The notes under the pieces were generated by a model that saw only the letters and a list, made by a program, of their open reading frames with translations, was not told the origin of the DNA and did no database searches. DNA of 23,510 nucleotides, taken from assembly GCA_002437245.1 (NCBI GenBank), contig DJOQ01000019.1, positions 1 through 23,510 on the forward strand. The letters are read 5' to 3'. Within the stretch, counting starts at the first letter, position 1, and every line of letters begins with the position of its first letter. Positions 7,102 to 14,498 of this stretch are shown piece after piece. The position numbers and the translations under genes were made by a program. The DNA is from Ruminococcaceae bacterium UBA6434 (lineage in GTDB: Bacteria; Bacillota; Clostridia; Oscillospirales; Acutalibacteraceae).

Positions 7102-8532
7102 ATGAAGTACGATGTTGCCGTTATAGGCGGCGGCGTTGTCGGCGCTCTTATTTCGAGGGAGCTCTCGAAATATGACGTAAAGACAGCAGTGCTCGAAAGG
7201 TTTAACGATGTTGCCATGGGAACTACCAAGGCAAACAGCGCAATTGTCCATGGCGGATTTGACGCTGTGTCGGGTACTATGAAAGCAAAGCTGAATGTTG
7301 AGGGTACGGCTATTATGCCGCAGCTCTGCAAAGAGCTTAATGTTCCGTACAGGAATAACGGCTCTTTGGTAGTCGCGTTTTCGGAAAAGGAGATGGAGCA
7401 TGTTCATCTTCTGTATGAGCGCGGAATAAAGAACGGTGTTCCGGAGCTTGAGATAATCGATTCAAAGAAGCTCCATGAGCTTGAGCCCAATATCAGCGAC
7501 GAAGCGGTCGGCGCACTTTATTCAAAATCCGCGGGTATAGTTTGCCCGTACGAGCTGACCATTGCGGCGGCGGATAATGCCTGCGAAAACGGAGTGGAAT
7601 TTATAAGAAATTGTCTTGTAAAAGCTATCAGCTTTAACGGCTTCGAATTTGTCCTTGATACCACAAAGGGTGACATTACCGCAACGTATGTAATAAATGC
7701 CGCAGGTACTCACAGCGATGAGGTCGCACGTATGATAGGCGACGATTCCATAAAGATTGTTGCCCGTAAAGGCGAATATTACCTTCTCGATAAATCTTTC
7801 GGCCATCTTGTAGACCGCACGGTATTCCAGTGCCCCAACGAAATGGGCAAGGGCGTATTGGTAACTCCTACGGTTGATGGTAACCTTCTTATCGGCCCGT
7901 CGGCAACGGACGAGGACAATAAGGACGATGTGGATACAACTCCCGAGGGACTTGAATTCATACTCTCCAAGGCTCTGAAATCCGTACCGAGCGTAAATGT
8001 CAGAGGCGCCATAACCTCTTTTGCCGGCGTGAGAGCACACCCGGTAACCGATGACTTTATTATAGGTTATTCCGATAAGAACGACCGCTTTATCAATGTT
8101 GCCGGCATAGAGTCTCCCGGACTTTCCGCCGCGCCTGCCATTGCAAAATATGTCGCAAATCTTTTTGTTGAAAAAGCTTCTCCCAAAAAGAAGGCAGACT
8201 TTAACGGCAGTCGTCCGGCACCCGTTCGTTTCCGCAATATGTCAAAAGAAGAGCGCGAAAAGCTCATCGCCAAGGATAAGCGCTACGGAAGAATCATCTG
8301 CCGCTGCGAAACGGTTACCGAGGGTGAAATACTTGACGCCATACACTCTCCCGTAGGGGCGAGAGACGTTGACGGAGTAAAACGCCGCACAAGAGCCGGT
8401 ATGGGCAGATGCCAGGGCGGCTTCTGCGGCTCCAAAGTAGTCGAGATACTTTCAAGAGAACTCGGCGTTCCGATGAACGAGATAACAAAATTCGGCGGCG
8501 AGTCAAAGATAATCTTTGACAGGACGAAATGA
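7102..8532 (+). CDS. FAD-dependent oxidoreductase with C-terminal BFD-like [2Fe-2S] domain (GlpA-like glycerol-3-phosphate dehydrogenase family)
   Basis: 476 residues, starting at ATG 7102 with AAGGGGTGG about 7 nt upstream. The N-terminus is a DAO-fold FAD-binding region (VIGGGVVGALISREL, then TTKANSAIVHGGFDA). The last 100 or so residues form a BFD-like domain with four Cys (RIICRCETVTEGEI and GRCQGGFCG), expected to hold a [2Fe-2S] cluster. This architecture is shared with the anaerobic glycerol-3-phosphate dehydrogenase subunit GlpA. The next two genes (GlpB-like and DUF1667) complete a three-gene set common in Clostridia. The likely reaction is oxidation of glycerol 3-phosphate or a similar 2-hydroxy substrate, but the substrate is inferred. 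LhgO-type 2-hydroxyacid oxidases share the N-terminal fold. It has no membrane segment. Confidence 0.85.
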   Translation: MKYDVAVIGGGVVGALISRELSKYDVKTAVLERFNDVAMGTTKANSAIVHGGFDAVSGTMKAKLNVEGTAIMPQLCKELNVPYRNNGSLVVAFSEKEMEHVHLLYERGIKNGVPELEIIDSKKLHELEPNISDEAVGALYSKSAGIVCPYELTIAAADNACENGVEFIRNCLVKAISFNGFEFVLDTTKGDITATYVINAAGTHSDEVARMIGDDSIKIVARKGEYYLLDKSFGHLVDRTVFQCPNEMGKGVLVTPTVDGNLLIGPSATDEDNKDDVDTTPEGLEFILSKALKSVPSVNVRGAITSFAGVRAHPVTDDFIIGYSDKNDRFINVAGIESPGLSAAPAIAKYVANLFVEKASPKKKADFNGSRPAPVRFRNMSKEEREKLIAKDKRYGRIICRCETVTEGEILDAIHSPVGARDVDGVKRRTRAGMGRCQGGFCGSKVVEILSRELGVPMNEITKFGGESKIIFDRTK

Positions 8533-8542
8533 GGTGGAAAGA

Positions 8543-9805
8543 ATGGAAACTTGTTATGATTTGGTAGTTGTCGGCGGCGGTCCTGCCGGAATGGCGGCAG
8601 CACTTGAGGCGCACGACAAGGGCGTTGAAAAAATCCTTATTTTGGAGCGCGCCGACACTCTCGGCGGTATACTTGAGCAATGTATACATACGGGCTTCGG
8701 TCTGCATTACTTCGGCGAGGAACTCTCGGGCCCCGAATACGCCGGCAGATTTATAAAGCAGATTAAGGAAACCGATATAGACGTTAAGGTAGACACCATG
8801 GTTCTTGATATTTCCGATGATAACGTGGTGACTGCGGTAAATAATAAGGACGGACTTCTCACAATAAAGGCAAAAGCGGTAGTGCTTGCAATGGGCTGCC
8901 GTGAAAGACCGAGAGGCGCGCTTTCCATAGCAGGCTGCCGTGCATCGGGCATTATGACCGCCGGAACCGCGCAGAAATACGTAAATATTGACGGATATAT
9001 GCCCGGCAAAACAGTCGTTATCTTGGGTTCGGGCGATATAGGTCTTATTATGGCAAGACGTATGACATTAGAGGGCGCAAAGGTTAAGGCCGTATGTGAG
9101 CTTATGCCGTATTCGGGCGGACTTACGAGAAATATCGTTCAATGTCTTGAGGACTTCGGTATTCCGCTTCGCCTTTCCTGTACGGTTGTCAGCACCCACG
9201 GCAAAGATCGTCTTGAGGGTGTAACCGTTGCCAATGTAGACGAGCATTTGAAGCCCATTCCCGGCACCGAGGAGTACATTCCCTGCGACACTCTTATGCT
9301 GTCGGTAGGACTTATTCCCGAAAACGAGCTTTCCAAGAATGCCGGCATCGAGCTTGACCGTATAACCAACGGACCGATAGTCGATGAGTACCGTGAAACA
9401 AAGCACAAGGGCGTGTTTGCGTGCGGCAACGTTTTGCAGGTGCACGATCTTGTTGACTACGTAACAGAAGAGAGTCAGCTCGCAGGCGCAGGCGCCGCAA
9501 AATATATACGCGGTGAAAAGAACTGCGACGAATTTGTCAATACAAAGGGTGAAAACGGCGTAAGATATATAGTTCCGCAGAGAATTTCACACGATACCGA
9601 CAAGGATGTAAAGCTCTATTTCCGCGTGGGCAGAGTGCTTAAAAACGTAACCCTTACCATTACCTGTAACGGCGATGTTATCTATACCAAGAAGAAAAAG
9701 AAGATGTGCCCCGGCGAAATGGAATATGTTCCGATAAAGGCGGATATTATCCATTCTCTGCCTGCCGACAGCACCATGGTAGTTTCCGTAAAGGAGGATG
9801 CGTAA
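8543..9805 (+). CDS. FAD/NAD(P)-binding oxidoreductase (GlpB-like partner subunit)
   Basis: 420 residues from ATG 8543, chosen because AGGTGG (8532-8537) stands 5 nt before it; a TTG at 8516 would start inside the previous gene. Two dinucleotide folds are visible: LVVVGGGPAGMAAALEA at the N-terminus for FAD and TVVILGSGDIGLIMARRM near residue 160 for NAD(P)H. The family-typical GGILEQCIHTGFGLHYFG and AMGCRERPRGA follow the first. About 110 residues after the second fold comes GVFACGNVLQVHDLVD, the second FAD-binding stretch. The last 90 residues have no recognised cofactor site. It probably passes electrons between the neighbouring FAD/Fe-S subunit and NAD(P) or another carrier. It is in one operon with its neighbours, with a gap of 10 nt upstream and 1 nt downstream. 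Confidence 0.85.
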   Translation: METCYDLVVVGGGPAGMAAALEAHDKGVEKILILERADTLGGILEQCIHTGFGLHYFGEELSGPEYAGRFIKQIKETDIDVKVDTMVLDISDDNVVTAVNNKDGLLTIKAKAVVLAMGCRERPRGALSIAGCRASGIMTAGTAQKYVNIDGYMPGKTVVILGSGDIGLIMARRMTLEGAKVKAVCELMPYSGGLTRNIVQCLEDFGIPLRLSCTVVSTHGKDRLEGVTVANVDEHLKPIPGTEEYIPCDTLMLSVGLIPENELSKNAGIELDRITNGPIVDEYRETKHKGVFACGNVLQVHDLVDYVTEESQLAGAGAAKYIRGEKNCDEFVNTKGENGVRYIVPQRISHDTDKDVKLYFRVGRVLKNVTLTITCNGDVIYTKKKKKMCPGEMEYVPIKADIIHSLPADSTMVVSVKEDA

Positions 9806-9806
9806 T

Positions 9807-10166
9807 ATGTCTAAAAGAGAACTTGTATGTGTTTCATGCCCCATCGGCTGTTCTATAACGGTTGAATTGTCGGACAGCGGAGAAGTTCTTTCCGTTACGG
9901 GAAACACGTGTAAACGCGGCGACGCTTACGCGAGAGCAGAGTGCACGCACCCCGAAAGAATGGTAACCTCCACCGTAAAGGTCGAGGGAGGCAGACTTCC
10001 CGTAGTGCCTGTTAAGACAAGCTCGCCCATACCCAAGGAAAAAATATTTGACTGTATGACCGAAATAAACAAGGTCACACTTAAAGCTCCCGTCTCTATC
10101 GGAGATGTTGTAATCGAGAATGTTCTCGGTACAGGGGTAAATATAGTCGCCACAAACAACGACTGA
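9807..10166 (+). CDS. DUF1667 domain-containing protein
   Basis: 119 residues. The start is ATG 9807, with AAGGAGG (9791-9797) 9 nt upstream; the ATG at 9798 touches that site and is rejected. Five cysteines sit in the first 46 residues: LVCVSCPIGCSI (Cys8, 11, 15), NTCKRGD (Cys35) and ECTHPERM (Cys46). They could bind a metal or Fe-S cluster. The family is usually encoded right after the two flavoprotein genes seen here and is thought to be a small redox subunit of the same complex; its exact role is not established. No glycerol kinase or glycerol facilitator gene accompanies the operon in this window. A strong terminator follows. Confidence 0.88.
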   Translation: MSKRELVCVSCPIGCSITVELSDSGEVLSVTGNTCKRGDAYARAECTHPERMVTSTVKVEGGRLPVVPVKTSSPIPKEKIFDCMTEINKVTLKAPVSIGDVVIENVLGTGVNIVATNND

Positions 10167-10177
10167 ATAAGATAAAT

Positions 10178-10234
10178 AAAAACCGCTTTTCGTTTGGCTG
10201 ATAAATACTCAGCCTTCGGCGAGAAGCGGTTTTT
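10178..10234. terminator. Bidirectional terminator with nested hairpin
   Basis: AAAAACCGCTTTTCG pairs with CGAGAAGCGGTTTTT (one G-T or mismatch). The loop carries a second perfect stem, GGCTGA/TCAGCC. It has A and T runs on both sides, and it separates the plus-strand redox operon from minus-strand pdaA, so it can serve both. Confidence 0.9.
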
Positions 10235-10254
10235 GTTGTTTATATAATTGTCTG

Positions 10255-11217
10255 TTATTCCTGCGGATAGTCGTACAGCGACTTAAACGTGTATCCCTGC
10301 TCTCTTGCCGCGTCAATAATTCTGCCGAGAGCCGCCGAGTTATCGGGCGATACCGCGTGCAGAAGTATTACGGCTCCGGGGTGCAGCCTTGACATAACGG
10401 TGTTAAATGCAAAATCTTCACCCTTTTGTTTGCTTAAATCCCAGTCGGAGTAAGCAACCGACCAAAAAACGCTTGTGTATCCGAGCGAACCTACCGCGTC
10501 GAGTGCGCTGTCCGAGTATTCTCCCATCGGGAAGCGGAAAAACGGTGCGCTGTATCCGAAATAAGTTCTTAAATAATCGTCCATACCCTTAATTTCGTTT
10601 GCCATTTGGAGCCTTGTTAAGGTCGGGAACGACGGGTGAGTGACCGAGTGATTTCCCACAATGTGACCTTCGTTTATCATTCGCGCTATGATTTCGGGAT
10701 TTTCCTTTACCTGCGGAAGCGTGCAGAAAAATGCGGCGGGAACCTGCTTTTCCTTTAATGTGTCAAGAATTTTTGCCGTGTATCCGTTTTCGTAGCCGCA
10801 GTCAAATGTAAGGTATAATACCTTGTCGGTCGATTTGGTGTCGAGACAAAACGCTTTGTAGCCGTTTGTCTCAAAGTATTTTTGATTGTTTACGGATATT
10901 TCGTTGGGCTTACCGTCTTTCGCTATGCCGTAGCCGTAGCCGTGCTTTTCGGTAGAGAGTCCGCGCGTGTTTTCGGGATCCGTAACGTTAAAGCTCGCGA
11001 GAGCGAGCGGCTCTCTGCCTGTATATGTCTCACCGTCTTTAAGCGCGGCGTCGCCCGATAAAACGGGCTTCGGGTCGGGCGTGGTCGTGTCATCGGTCGC
11101 GGAAACGGCGGTTTCGCTCTGCTCGGTATCGGTCTTATTGTCCTTTTTTCCGCACCCGAAAAATGCTGCTCCGAACACAATCAGCAATACTGAAAAAATA
11201 CAGAGAATTTTTTTCAT
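10255..11217 (-). CDS. pdaA: PdaA-type polysaccharide (muramic acid) deacetylase, lipoprotein-like
   Basis: Expected to remove the acetyl group from N-acetylmuramic acid, which leads to the muramic delta-lactam of spore cortex that germination enzymes need. The 320 residues comprise a signal segment with Cys22 (FFGC, a weak lipobox), a Thr/Ser/Asp-rich linker (about 25-55), and a NodB domain from about 130. Active-site motifs are LTFDCGYENGYT (Asp139), GNHSVTHPS (metal-binding His190 and His194), FFRFPMGEYSDS (Arg228) and PGAVILLHAVS (His287). FWSVAYSDWDL and GYTFKSLYDY are typical of PdaA rather than other NodB enzymes. The ATG has AGGAGG about 7 nt upstream. The gene faces sigE and sigK loci nearby, which agrees with a sporulation role. 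Lipid anchoring is an inference. Confidence 0.88.
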   Translation of the reverse strand: MKKILCIFSVLLIVFGAAFFGCGKKDNKTDTEQSETAVSATDDTTTPDPKPVLSGDAALKDGETYTGREPLALASFNVTDPENTRGLSTEKHGYGYGIAKDGKPNEISVNNQKYFETNGYKAFCLDTKSTDKVLYLTFDCGYENGYTAKILDTLKEKQVPAAFFCTLPQVKENPEIIARMINEGHIVGNHSVTHPSFPTLTRLQMANEIKGMDDYLRTYFGYSAPFFRFPMGEYSDSALDAVGSLGYTSVFWSVAYSDWDLSKQKGEDFAFNTVMSRLHPGAVILLHAVSPDNSAALGRIIDAAREQGYTFKSLYDYPQE

Positions 11218-11279
11218 TTTTTGTTCCTCCTATGTAGCAAAGCGGTAAAAACCGCCCTGCACGAGTCCTCGCGTATATG

Positions 11280-11309
11280 ATTATCTTATCATATCCTGCA
11301 TATTGTCAA
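11280..11309 (-). promoter_or_regulatory. Candidate sigma-A promoter for pdaA inside the upstream gene
   Basis: On the minus strand TTGACA (11304-11309) and GATAAT (11280-11285) are 18 bp apart and lie about 63 nt before the pdaA start. The -35 and spacer are also the last codons of the upstream small gene, and its TAA stop is within the -10. Confidence 0.45.
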
Positions 11310-11466
11310 CAATGGTATTTATGGTATTTGCGGCCTTTTTTGCGGCTTTCTTCATCTTGCGTTTTCTCGAAGAGGATTTAACCGCGGTTGACATAACCGC
11401 CGCGGCAGTTCCCACCGCGAGACTCACGCCTACTGTTTTCATTGCCGAATTCATGTTGTTATTCAT
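11281..11466 (-). CDS. Small basic hypothetical protein
   Basis: 61 residues from ATG 11466, with GGAGG 8 nt upstream; the frame is open further upstream but has no ribosome site there. It reads as a short polar start, an alanine/valine-rich hydrophobic stretch (GVSLAVGTAAAVMSTAV, about residues 13-29), then a strongly basic segment (SSSRKRKMKKAAKKAA, about 31-46) and an amphipathic tail. I do not recognise the family. It may sit at the membrane or be a small nucleic-acid-associated protein; neither is shown. It precedes pdaA on the same strand by 63 nt, and a candidate promoter for pdaA lies in its last codons. Confidence 0.65.
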   Translation of the reverse strand: MNNNMNSAMKTVGVSLAVGTAAAVMSTAVKSSSRKRKMKKAAKKAANTINTIVDNMQDMIR

Positions 11467-11598
11467 TATTTTTTCCTCCGTTTTAAAAGTTGTATTAGTA
11501 TCTTGTGCAAAACGGACGGTAAAAATACTGTTTAGTTCTTTATATTTTTGAAAAATATGGTAAAATTGTTTTTGAAGTTTTTTTGAAACGGTGATAAA

Positions 11599-12108
11599 AT
11601 GATATTGAATGTGGTTATGGTCGAACCCGAAATTCCGCAAAACACAGGAAACGTGGCGCGTACCTGCGCCCTTACCGGAGCCAGGCTGCACCTTGTCGGT
11701 CCTATGGGATTTAAGATAGACGACAGAAAGTTAAAACGCGCAGGGCTCGATTATTGGCATCTTTTGGATATAACACATTATGAGAGTCTCGAAGAGTTCT
11801 TTCGTAAAAATCCGGACAACGGAAATTTTTACTATTTTACAACAAAGGCGAAGCATCGTCACACCGACGTAGAATATCCCGATAATGTGTATTTGTTTTT
11901 CGGCAAAGAGACAAAAGGTCTGCCGGAAAATCTTTTACATGATAATCCGCAGACCTGTGTGAGAATACCTATGCTCAATAATCCCGACGCTCGCAGCCTT
12001 AATCTCTCTAATTCCGTGGCAATAGGTGTGTATGAGGTTTTGCGCCAATGGAATTATCCCAAACTTCTGTGCGAGGGTAAGCTTCGCGACTATGAGTGGG
12101 ACGAGTGA
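11599..12108 (+). CDS. trmL: tRNA (cytidine(34)-2'-O)-methyltransferase
   Basis: SPOUT-family enzyme that methylates the ribose of the wobble base (position 34) of certain leucine tRNAs using S-adenosylmethionine. The 169 residues are within the normal 150-170 range for this single-domain type. All three SPOUT motifs are seen: NVVMVEPEIPQNTGNVARTC at the N-terminus, VYLFFGKETKGLP near residue 95, and RIPMLNNPDARSLNLSNSVAIGVYE near 122, which form the trefoil-knot cofactor site. The ATG at 11599 has only a weak GGTGA ahead of it. It ends 3 nt from the end of the convergent TIM-barrel gene. Confidence 0.93.
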   Translation: MILNVVMVEPEIPQNTGNVARTCALTGARLHLVGPMGFKIDDRKLKRAGLDYWHLLDITHYESLEEFFRKNPDNGNFYYFTTKAKHRHTDVEYPDNVYLFFGKETKGLPENLLHDNPQTCVRIPMLNNPDARSLNLSNSVAIGVYEVLRQWNYPKLLCEGKLRDYEWDE

Positions 12109-12111
12109 TAT

Positions 12112-12780
12112 TTAATATTTCGGGTGTTCCTGATGTTTGCGGTAAGCGTCCATAATGTCTTTAAAGACTTCTCCGTTTGTGGGCGGCGTCCATGTTACGG
12201 CGTTTGTTCCGGCGGCTATTGTGGCTTTGATGGTTTCATCGGTGGGTCCGCCGGTTGCCATAATCGGTATGTTCGGGTATTTCTCGCGGATTTTTAAGAT
12301 AAGCTCCGGCGTATTTGACGCTGCCGATACGTTAAAAATTTCGGCTCCGGCTTCTATTCTTCCGGCAATATCGTCATCCTCCGAAGCTACGGTGACAATA
12401 ACGGGTATGTCGAGAGCTTCTTTAAGCTCCTTTATGGTTTCGTTAGGGGTAGGGGCGTTTACAACCACACCGAATGCACCCTGATATTCGGCGTGTCTGC
12501 CGAGACCGAGAACTCTTTCGCCCTTTGTAAGACCGCCGCCTATTCCGACAAATACGGGAGTGTCCGCCGCCATCATTACCGCCTGTGTGATGACGGGCTG
12601 AGGCGTAAACGGATAAACGGCGATAACCGCGTCTGCGTTGGAATTCCTTATTATGCTGACGTCGGTTGAAAACAGAACCGATTTTATTCGTTTGCCGCAT
12701 ATTTTAATGCCGTTGCAGGCATAAATGGCTTCGGGTACGCTGAGCCTGAAATCTCTTAAAAAACCTTTTACTTCTGTCAT
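12112..12780 (-). CDS. Conserved TIM-barrel protein of unknown function
   Basis: 222 residues from ATG 12780 (GAGGA 8 nt upstream on the minus strand). The frame continues upstream across the divergent gene but without a ribosome site, so the longer form is not real. The sequence shows repeating beta-alpha units with glycine-rich phosphate-binding loops: FVGIGGGLTKGERV, GVVVNAPTPNETI, VIVTVASEDDDIAGRI, AGAEIFNVSAAS and IMATGGPTDETIKATIAAG. The last is a standard phosphate-binding loop of FMN- or phosphosugar-binding TIM barrels. NADAVIAVYPFTPQPVITQAV near the N-terminus is distinctive. Close relatives that I recall are only named as putative hydrolases, which the sequence does not support. 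It is divergent from a flavin-reductase-like gene, so an FMN link is possible but unproven. Confidence 0.75.
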   Translation of the reverse strand: MTEVKGFLRDFRLSVPEAIYACNGIKICGKRIKSVLFSTDVSIIRNSNADAVIAVYPFTPQPVITQAVMMAADTPVFVGIGGGLTKGERVLGLGRHAEYQGAFGVVVNAPTPNETIKELKEALDIPVIVTVASEDDDIAGRIEAGAEIFNVSAASNTPELILKIREKYPNIPIMATGGPTDETIKATIAAGTNAVTWTPPTNGEVFKDIMDAYRKHQEHPKY

Positions 12781-12808
12781 TGATTTTTTCCTCGTTTCGT
12801 AATATATT
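12780..12808 (+). promoter_or_regulatory. Sigma-A promoter for the flavin-reductase-like gene
   Basis: TTGATT (12780-12785) and TATATT (12803-12808) have 17 bp spacing. The -35 overlaps the first base of the divergent TIM-barrel start codon, so the two starts share one compact 61-bp control region. On the minus strand TATAAT is present in the same A/T-rich part, with a weak -35. Confidence 0.55.
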
Positions 12809-12841
12809 ATAAAAAGAAAAGTTTTAACGGAGTTGATAAAT

Positions 12842-13342
12842 ATGTTTAAAGAAATAAACGTGCGTGATCTTGACCGTTCGCCGATACAAATGATAAGCGA
12901 TGACTGGGCTCTTTTGACCGCCGGCAAAGAGGGCGATTGGAATACTATGACCGTTTCGTGGGGCGGCGTAGGCGAGCTTTGGGGCAAGGATGTAGTGTTT
13001 GTGTTTGTCCGTCCGCAGAGATACACCCTCGAATTTATGGAAAAATACGATGAGTTCACGCTCTCGTTCTTCGACGGCGAATATAAAAAGGAACTCGGTA
13101 TATGCGGCGCAAAATCGGGCAGGGATATCGATAAGGCTGCCGAGACGGGACTTGTTCCCGAGTATGTAGATAATGCCGTCACATTTAAGCAGGCTAAAAA
13201 AGTGCTTGTCTGCAAAAAGACAGCGTTTAAGGATATGACTCCCGACGGATTTTTGGACAGCTCAATTGAAAAATGGTATCCTAATAAAGATTACCACAGA
13301 ATTTACGTCGGCACAATCGAAAAAACGCTTATTTCGGAATAA
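12842..13342 (+). CDS. Flavin reductase-like (FMN-binding) family protein
   Basis: 166 residues from ATG 12842, with GGAG (12829-12832) 9 nt upstream; a TTG at 12833 is too close to that site. DWALLTAGKEGDWNTMTVSWGGVGELW matches the N-terminal beta-strands of the split-barrel flavin reductase family, and VFVFVRPQRYTLEFMEKYDEFTLSFF and ELGICGAKSGRD are the middle FMN-contacting part. The partner and substrate are unknown: some members reduce free FMN, others bind flavin for electron transfer. It is divergent from the TIM-barrel gene and upstream of the 5S rRNA gene. Confidence 0.85.
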   Translation: MFKEINVRDLDRSPIQMISDDWALLTAGKEGDWNTMTVSWGGVGELWGKDVVFVFVRPQRYTLEFMEKYDEFTLSFFDGEYKKELGICGAKSGRDIDKAAETGLVPEYVDNAVTFKQAKKVLVCKKTAFKDMTPDGFLDSSIEKWYPNKDYHRIYVGTIEKTLISE

Positions 13343-13386
13343 TTTAAAAAATATTAAAAATTTTTAAACTTTTTTGAAAAAAACAC

Positions 13387-13415
13387 TTGCAATTTGAGAA
13401 ACCTTGTGATATACT
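13387..13415 (+). promoter_or_regulatory. Promoter for the solitary 5S rRNA gene
   Basis: TTGCAA (13387-13392) and TATACT (13410-13415) have exactly 17 bp spacing and lie about 45 nt upstream of the 5S sequence. The leader between contains a short stem CTCTC/GAGAG. Confidence 0.7.
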
Positions 13416-13459
13416 AACTCTCGCACTTGAGAGATGAGTTCAAAAACAAAGTTTCTCAA

Positions 13460-13577
<118 letters not shown>

Positions 13578-13586
13578 TTTTTATGA

Positions 13587-13620
13587 AAGTAGTTCCCCAA
13601 TAGGGGGGCTATTTCTTTTT
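13587..13620 (+). terminator. Terminator after 5S rRNA
   Basis: GTAGTTCCCC pairs with GGGGGGCTAT (10 bp, two G-T pairs) around AATA, followed by TTCTTTTT. It ends 6 nt before the end of convergent sigK and could partly serve both strands. Confidence 0.85.
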
Positions 13621-13625
13621 GCCTT

Positions 13626-14312
13626 TTATTCGTCAAATCTGTCTCTGAGCTTTTTTAACGCACGTTTTTCTATCCTCGAAACATATGAGCGGGAAATTCC
13701 CATTTCGGCGGCTATCTCGCGCTGCGTCAGCGGTTTTGACATACCGAGGCCGTATCTTTTGACTATTATCTCTCTGTCACGTGCGTCGTCCATATCGTCT
13801 ATATATTCGCGCAGTTTTTCTATTTTGACCTTTTTATCTATATCGTCCGCAATCGTGTCGTCGGTATAGACGATGTCAGACAGCGTCAGGGGATTTCCCT
13901 CCGAATCGGTATCGATGGGTTCGCTCATGGAAATATCCTGCGCCGATTTTTTTTGATTGCGGAAGTGCATAAGTATTTCGTTTTCTATACAGCGTGAGGC
14001 GTACGTGGCAAGGCGCGTGCCTTTGGTGTAGTCAAAGGTGTTTATGCCCTTTATAAGTCCTATTGTGCCGATTGAAATAAGATCCTCTTGGTCTGAGTAA
14101 TTTGAATAGTATTTTTTTATAATGTGCGCCACGAGCCGCAGATTGTGCTCTATAAGGCGGTCTTTGGCGTCTTTATCGCCCGAAGCCATCTGTTCAAGAG
14201 CCTTTTTTTCTTCTTTTGCTGACAGCGGCTTCGGAAATGACCCCGCATTTTCTATATGGAGAATCAAATAAAGCATTTTTGTGCTTATGGCGGATAGAAG
14301 TTCCAAAAACAT
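13626..14312 (-). CDS. sigK: RNA polymerase sporulation sigma factor SigK
   Basis: Late mother-cell sigma factor of sporulation, controlling coat and maturation genes. The start is ATG 14312 (228 residues), with AGAGG 9 nt upstream; an earlier ATG at 14333 lacks a site. Residues 1-20 (MFLELLSAISTKMLYLILHI) are a hydrophobic pro-sequence of the same length as in B. subtilis, followed by FPKPLSAKEEKKALE. Region 2 has HNLRLVAHIIKKYY, EDLISIGTIGLIKGINTF and ATYASRCIENEILMHFR; region 4 ends TQREIAAEMGISRSYVSRIEKRALKKL. These fit SigK better than SigE. The gene is uninterrupted: no skin-type element. In Bacillus sigK is switched on by SigE; I could not find a well-spaced SigE promoter here. Confidence 0.96.
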   Translation of the reverse strand: MFLELLSAISTKMLYLILHIENAGSFPKPLSAKEEKKALEQMASGDKDAKDRLIEHNLRLVAHIIKKYYSNYSDQEDLISIGTIGLIKGINTFDYTKGTRLATYASRCIENEILMHFRNQKKSAQDISMSEPIDTDSEGNPLTLSDIVYTDDTIADDIDKKVKIEKLREYIDDMDDARDREIIVKRYGLGMSKPLTQREIAAEMGISRSYVSRIEKRALKKLRDRFDE

Positions 14313-14335
14313 TAAAATCGACCTCTCTTTCATAT

Positions 14336-14353
14336 TATGAATATGAATATGAA
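14336..14353. repeat. Three tandem TATGAA hexamers upstream of sigK
   Basis: Three perfect copies of TATGAA (TTCATA on the sigK strand) begin 24 nt before the sigK start. Each carries CATA on the minus strand, the core of a SigE -10, but no -35 ATA stands at the right distance. Confidence 0.6.
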
Positions 14354-14432
14354 AAGCCGTATTTGCAAGTCCCGAAAAAATGCTTGCGAATTACAGTAAA
14401 AACGGTGAAAAACCGTACAGATAATTCCCCTT

Positions 14433-14461
14433 TTGACTTTTACCGAAACTTTTTATATAAT
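14433..14461 (+). promoter_or_regulatory. Sigma-A promoter for the small membrane protein gene
   Basis: TTGACT (14433-14438) and TATAAT (14456-14461) with 17 bp spacing; near consensus. Transcription would start about 30 nt before the mini-ORF at 14499. Confidence 0.8.
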
Positions 14462-14498
14462 TTGAGTAGACAGAGGTTTCCTCAAAAGGGGAGCCGTA

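Noticed and set aside
6772..7407. 211-residue minus-strand open frame
   Set aside because: It lies antisense to two well-supported plus-strand genes and has no recognisable domain or ribosome site.
7522..8040. 172-residue minus-strand open frame
   Set aside because: It is antisense to the GlpA-like flavoprotein gene and shows no family features.
12781..13215. N-terminal extension of the TIM-barrel gene to 367 residues
   Set aside because: It is antisense to the flavin-reductase-like gene, has no ribosome site, and the ATG at 12780 has one and fits the domain boundary.
13626..14312. A skin-type insertion in sigK
   Set aside because: The gene is continuous, with all sigma regions in one frame, and no recombinase gene is present.
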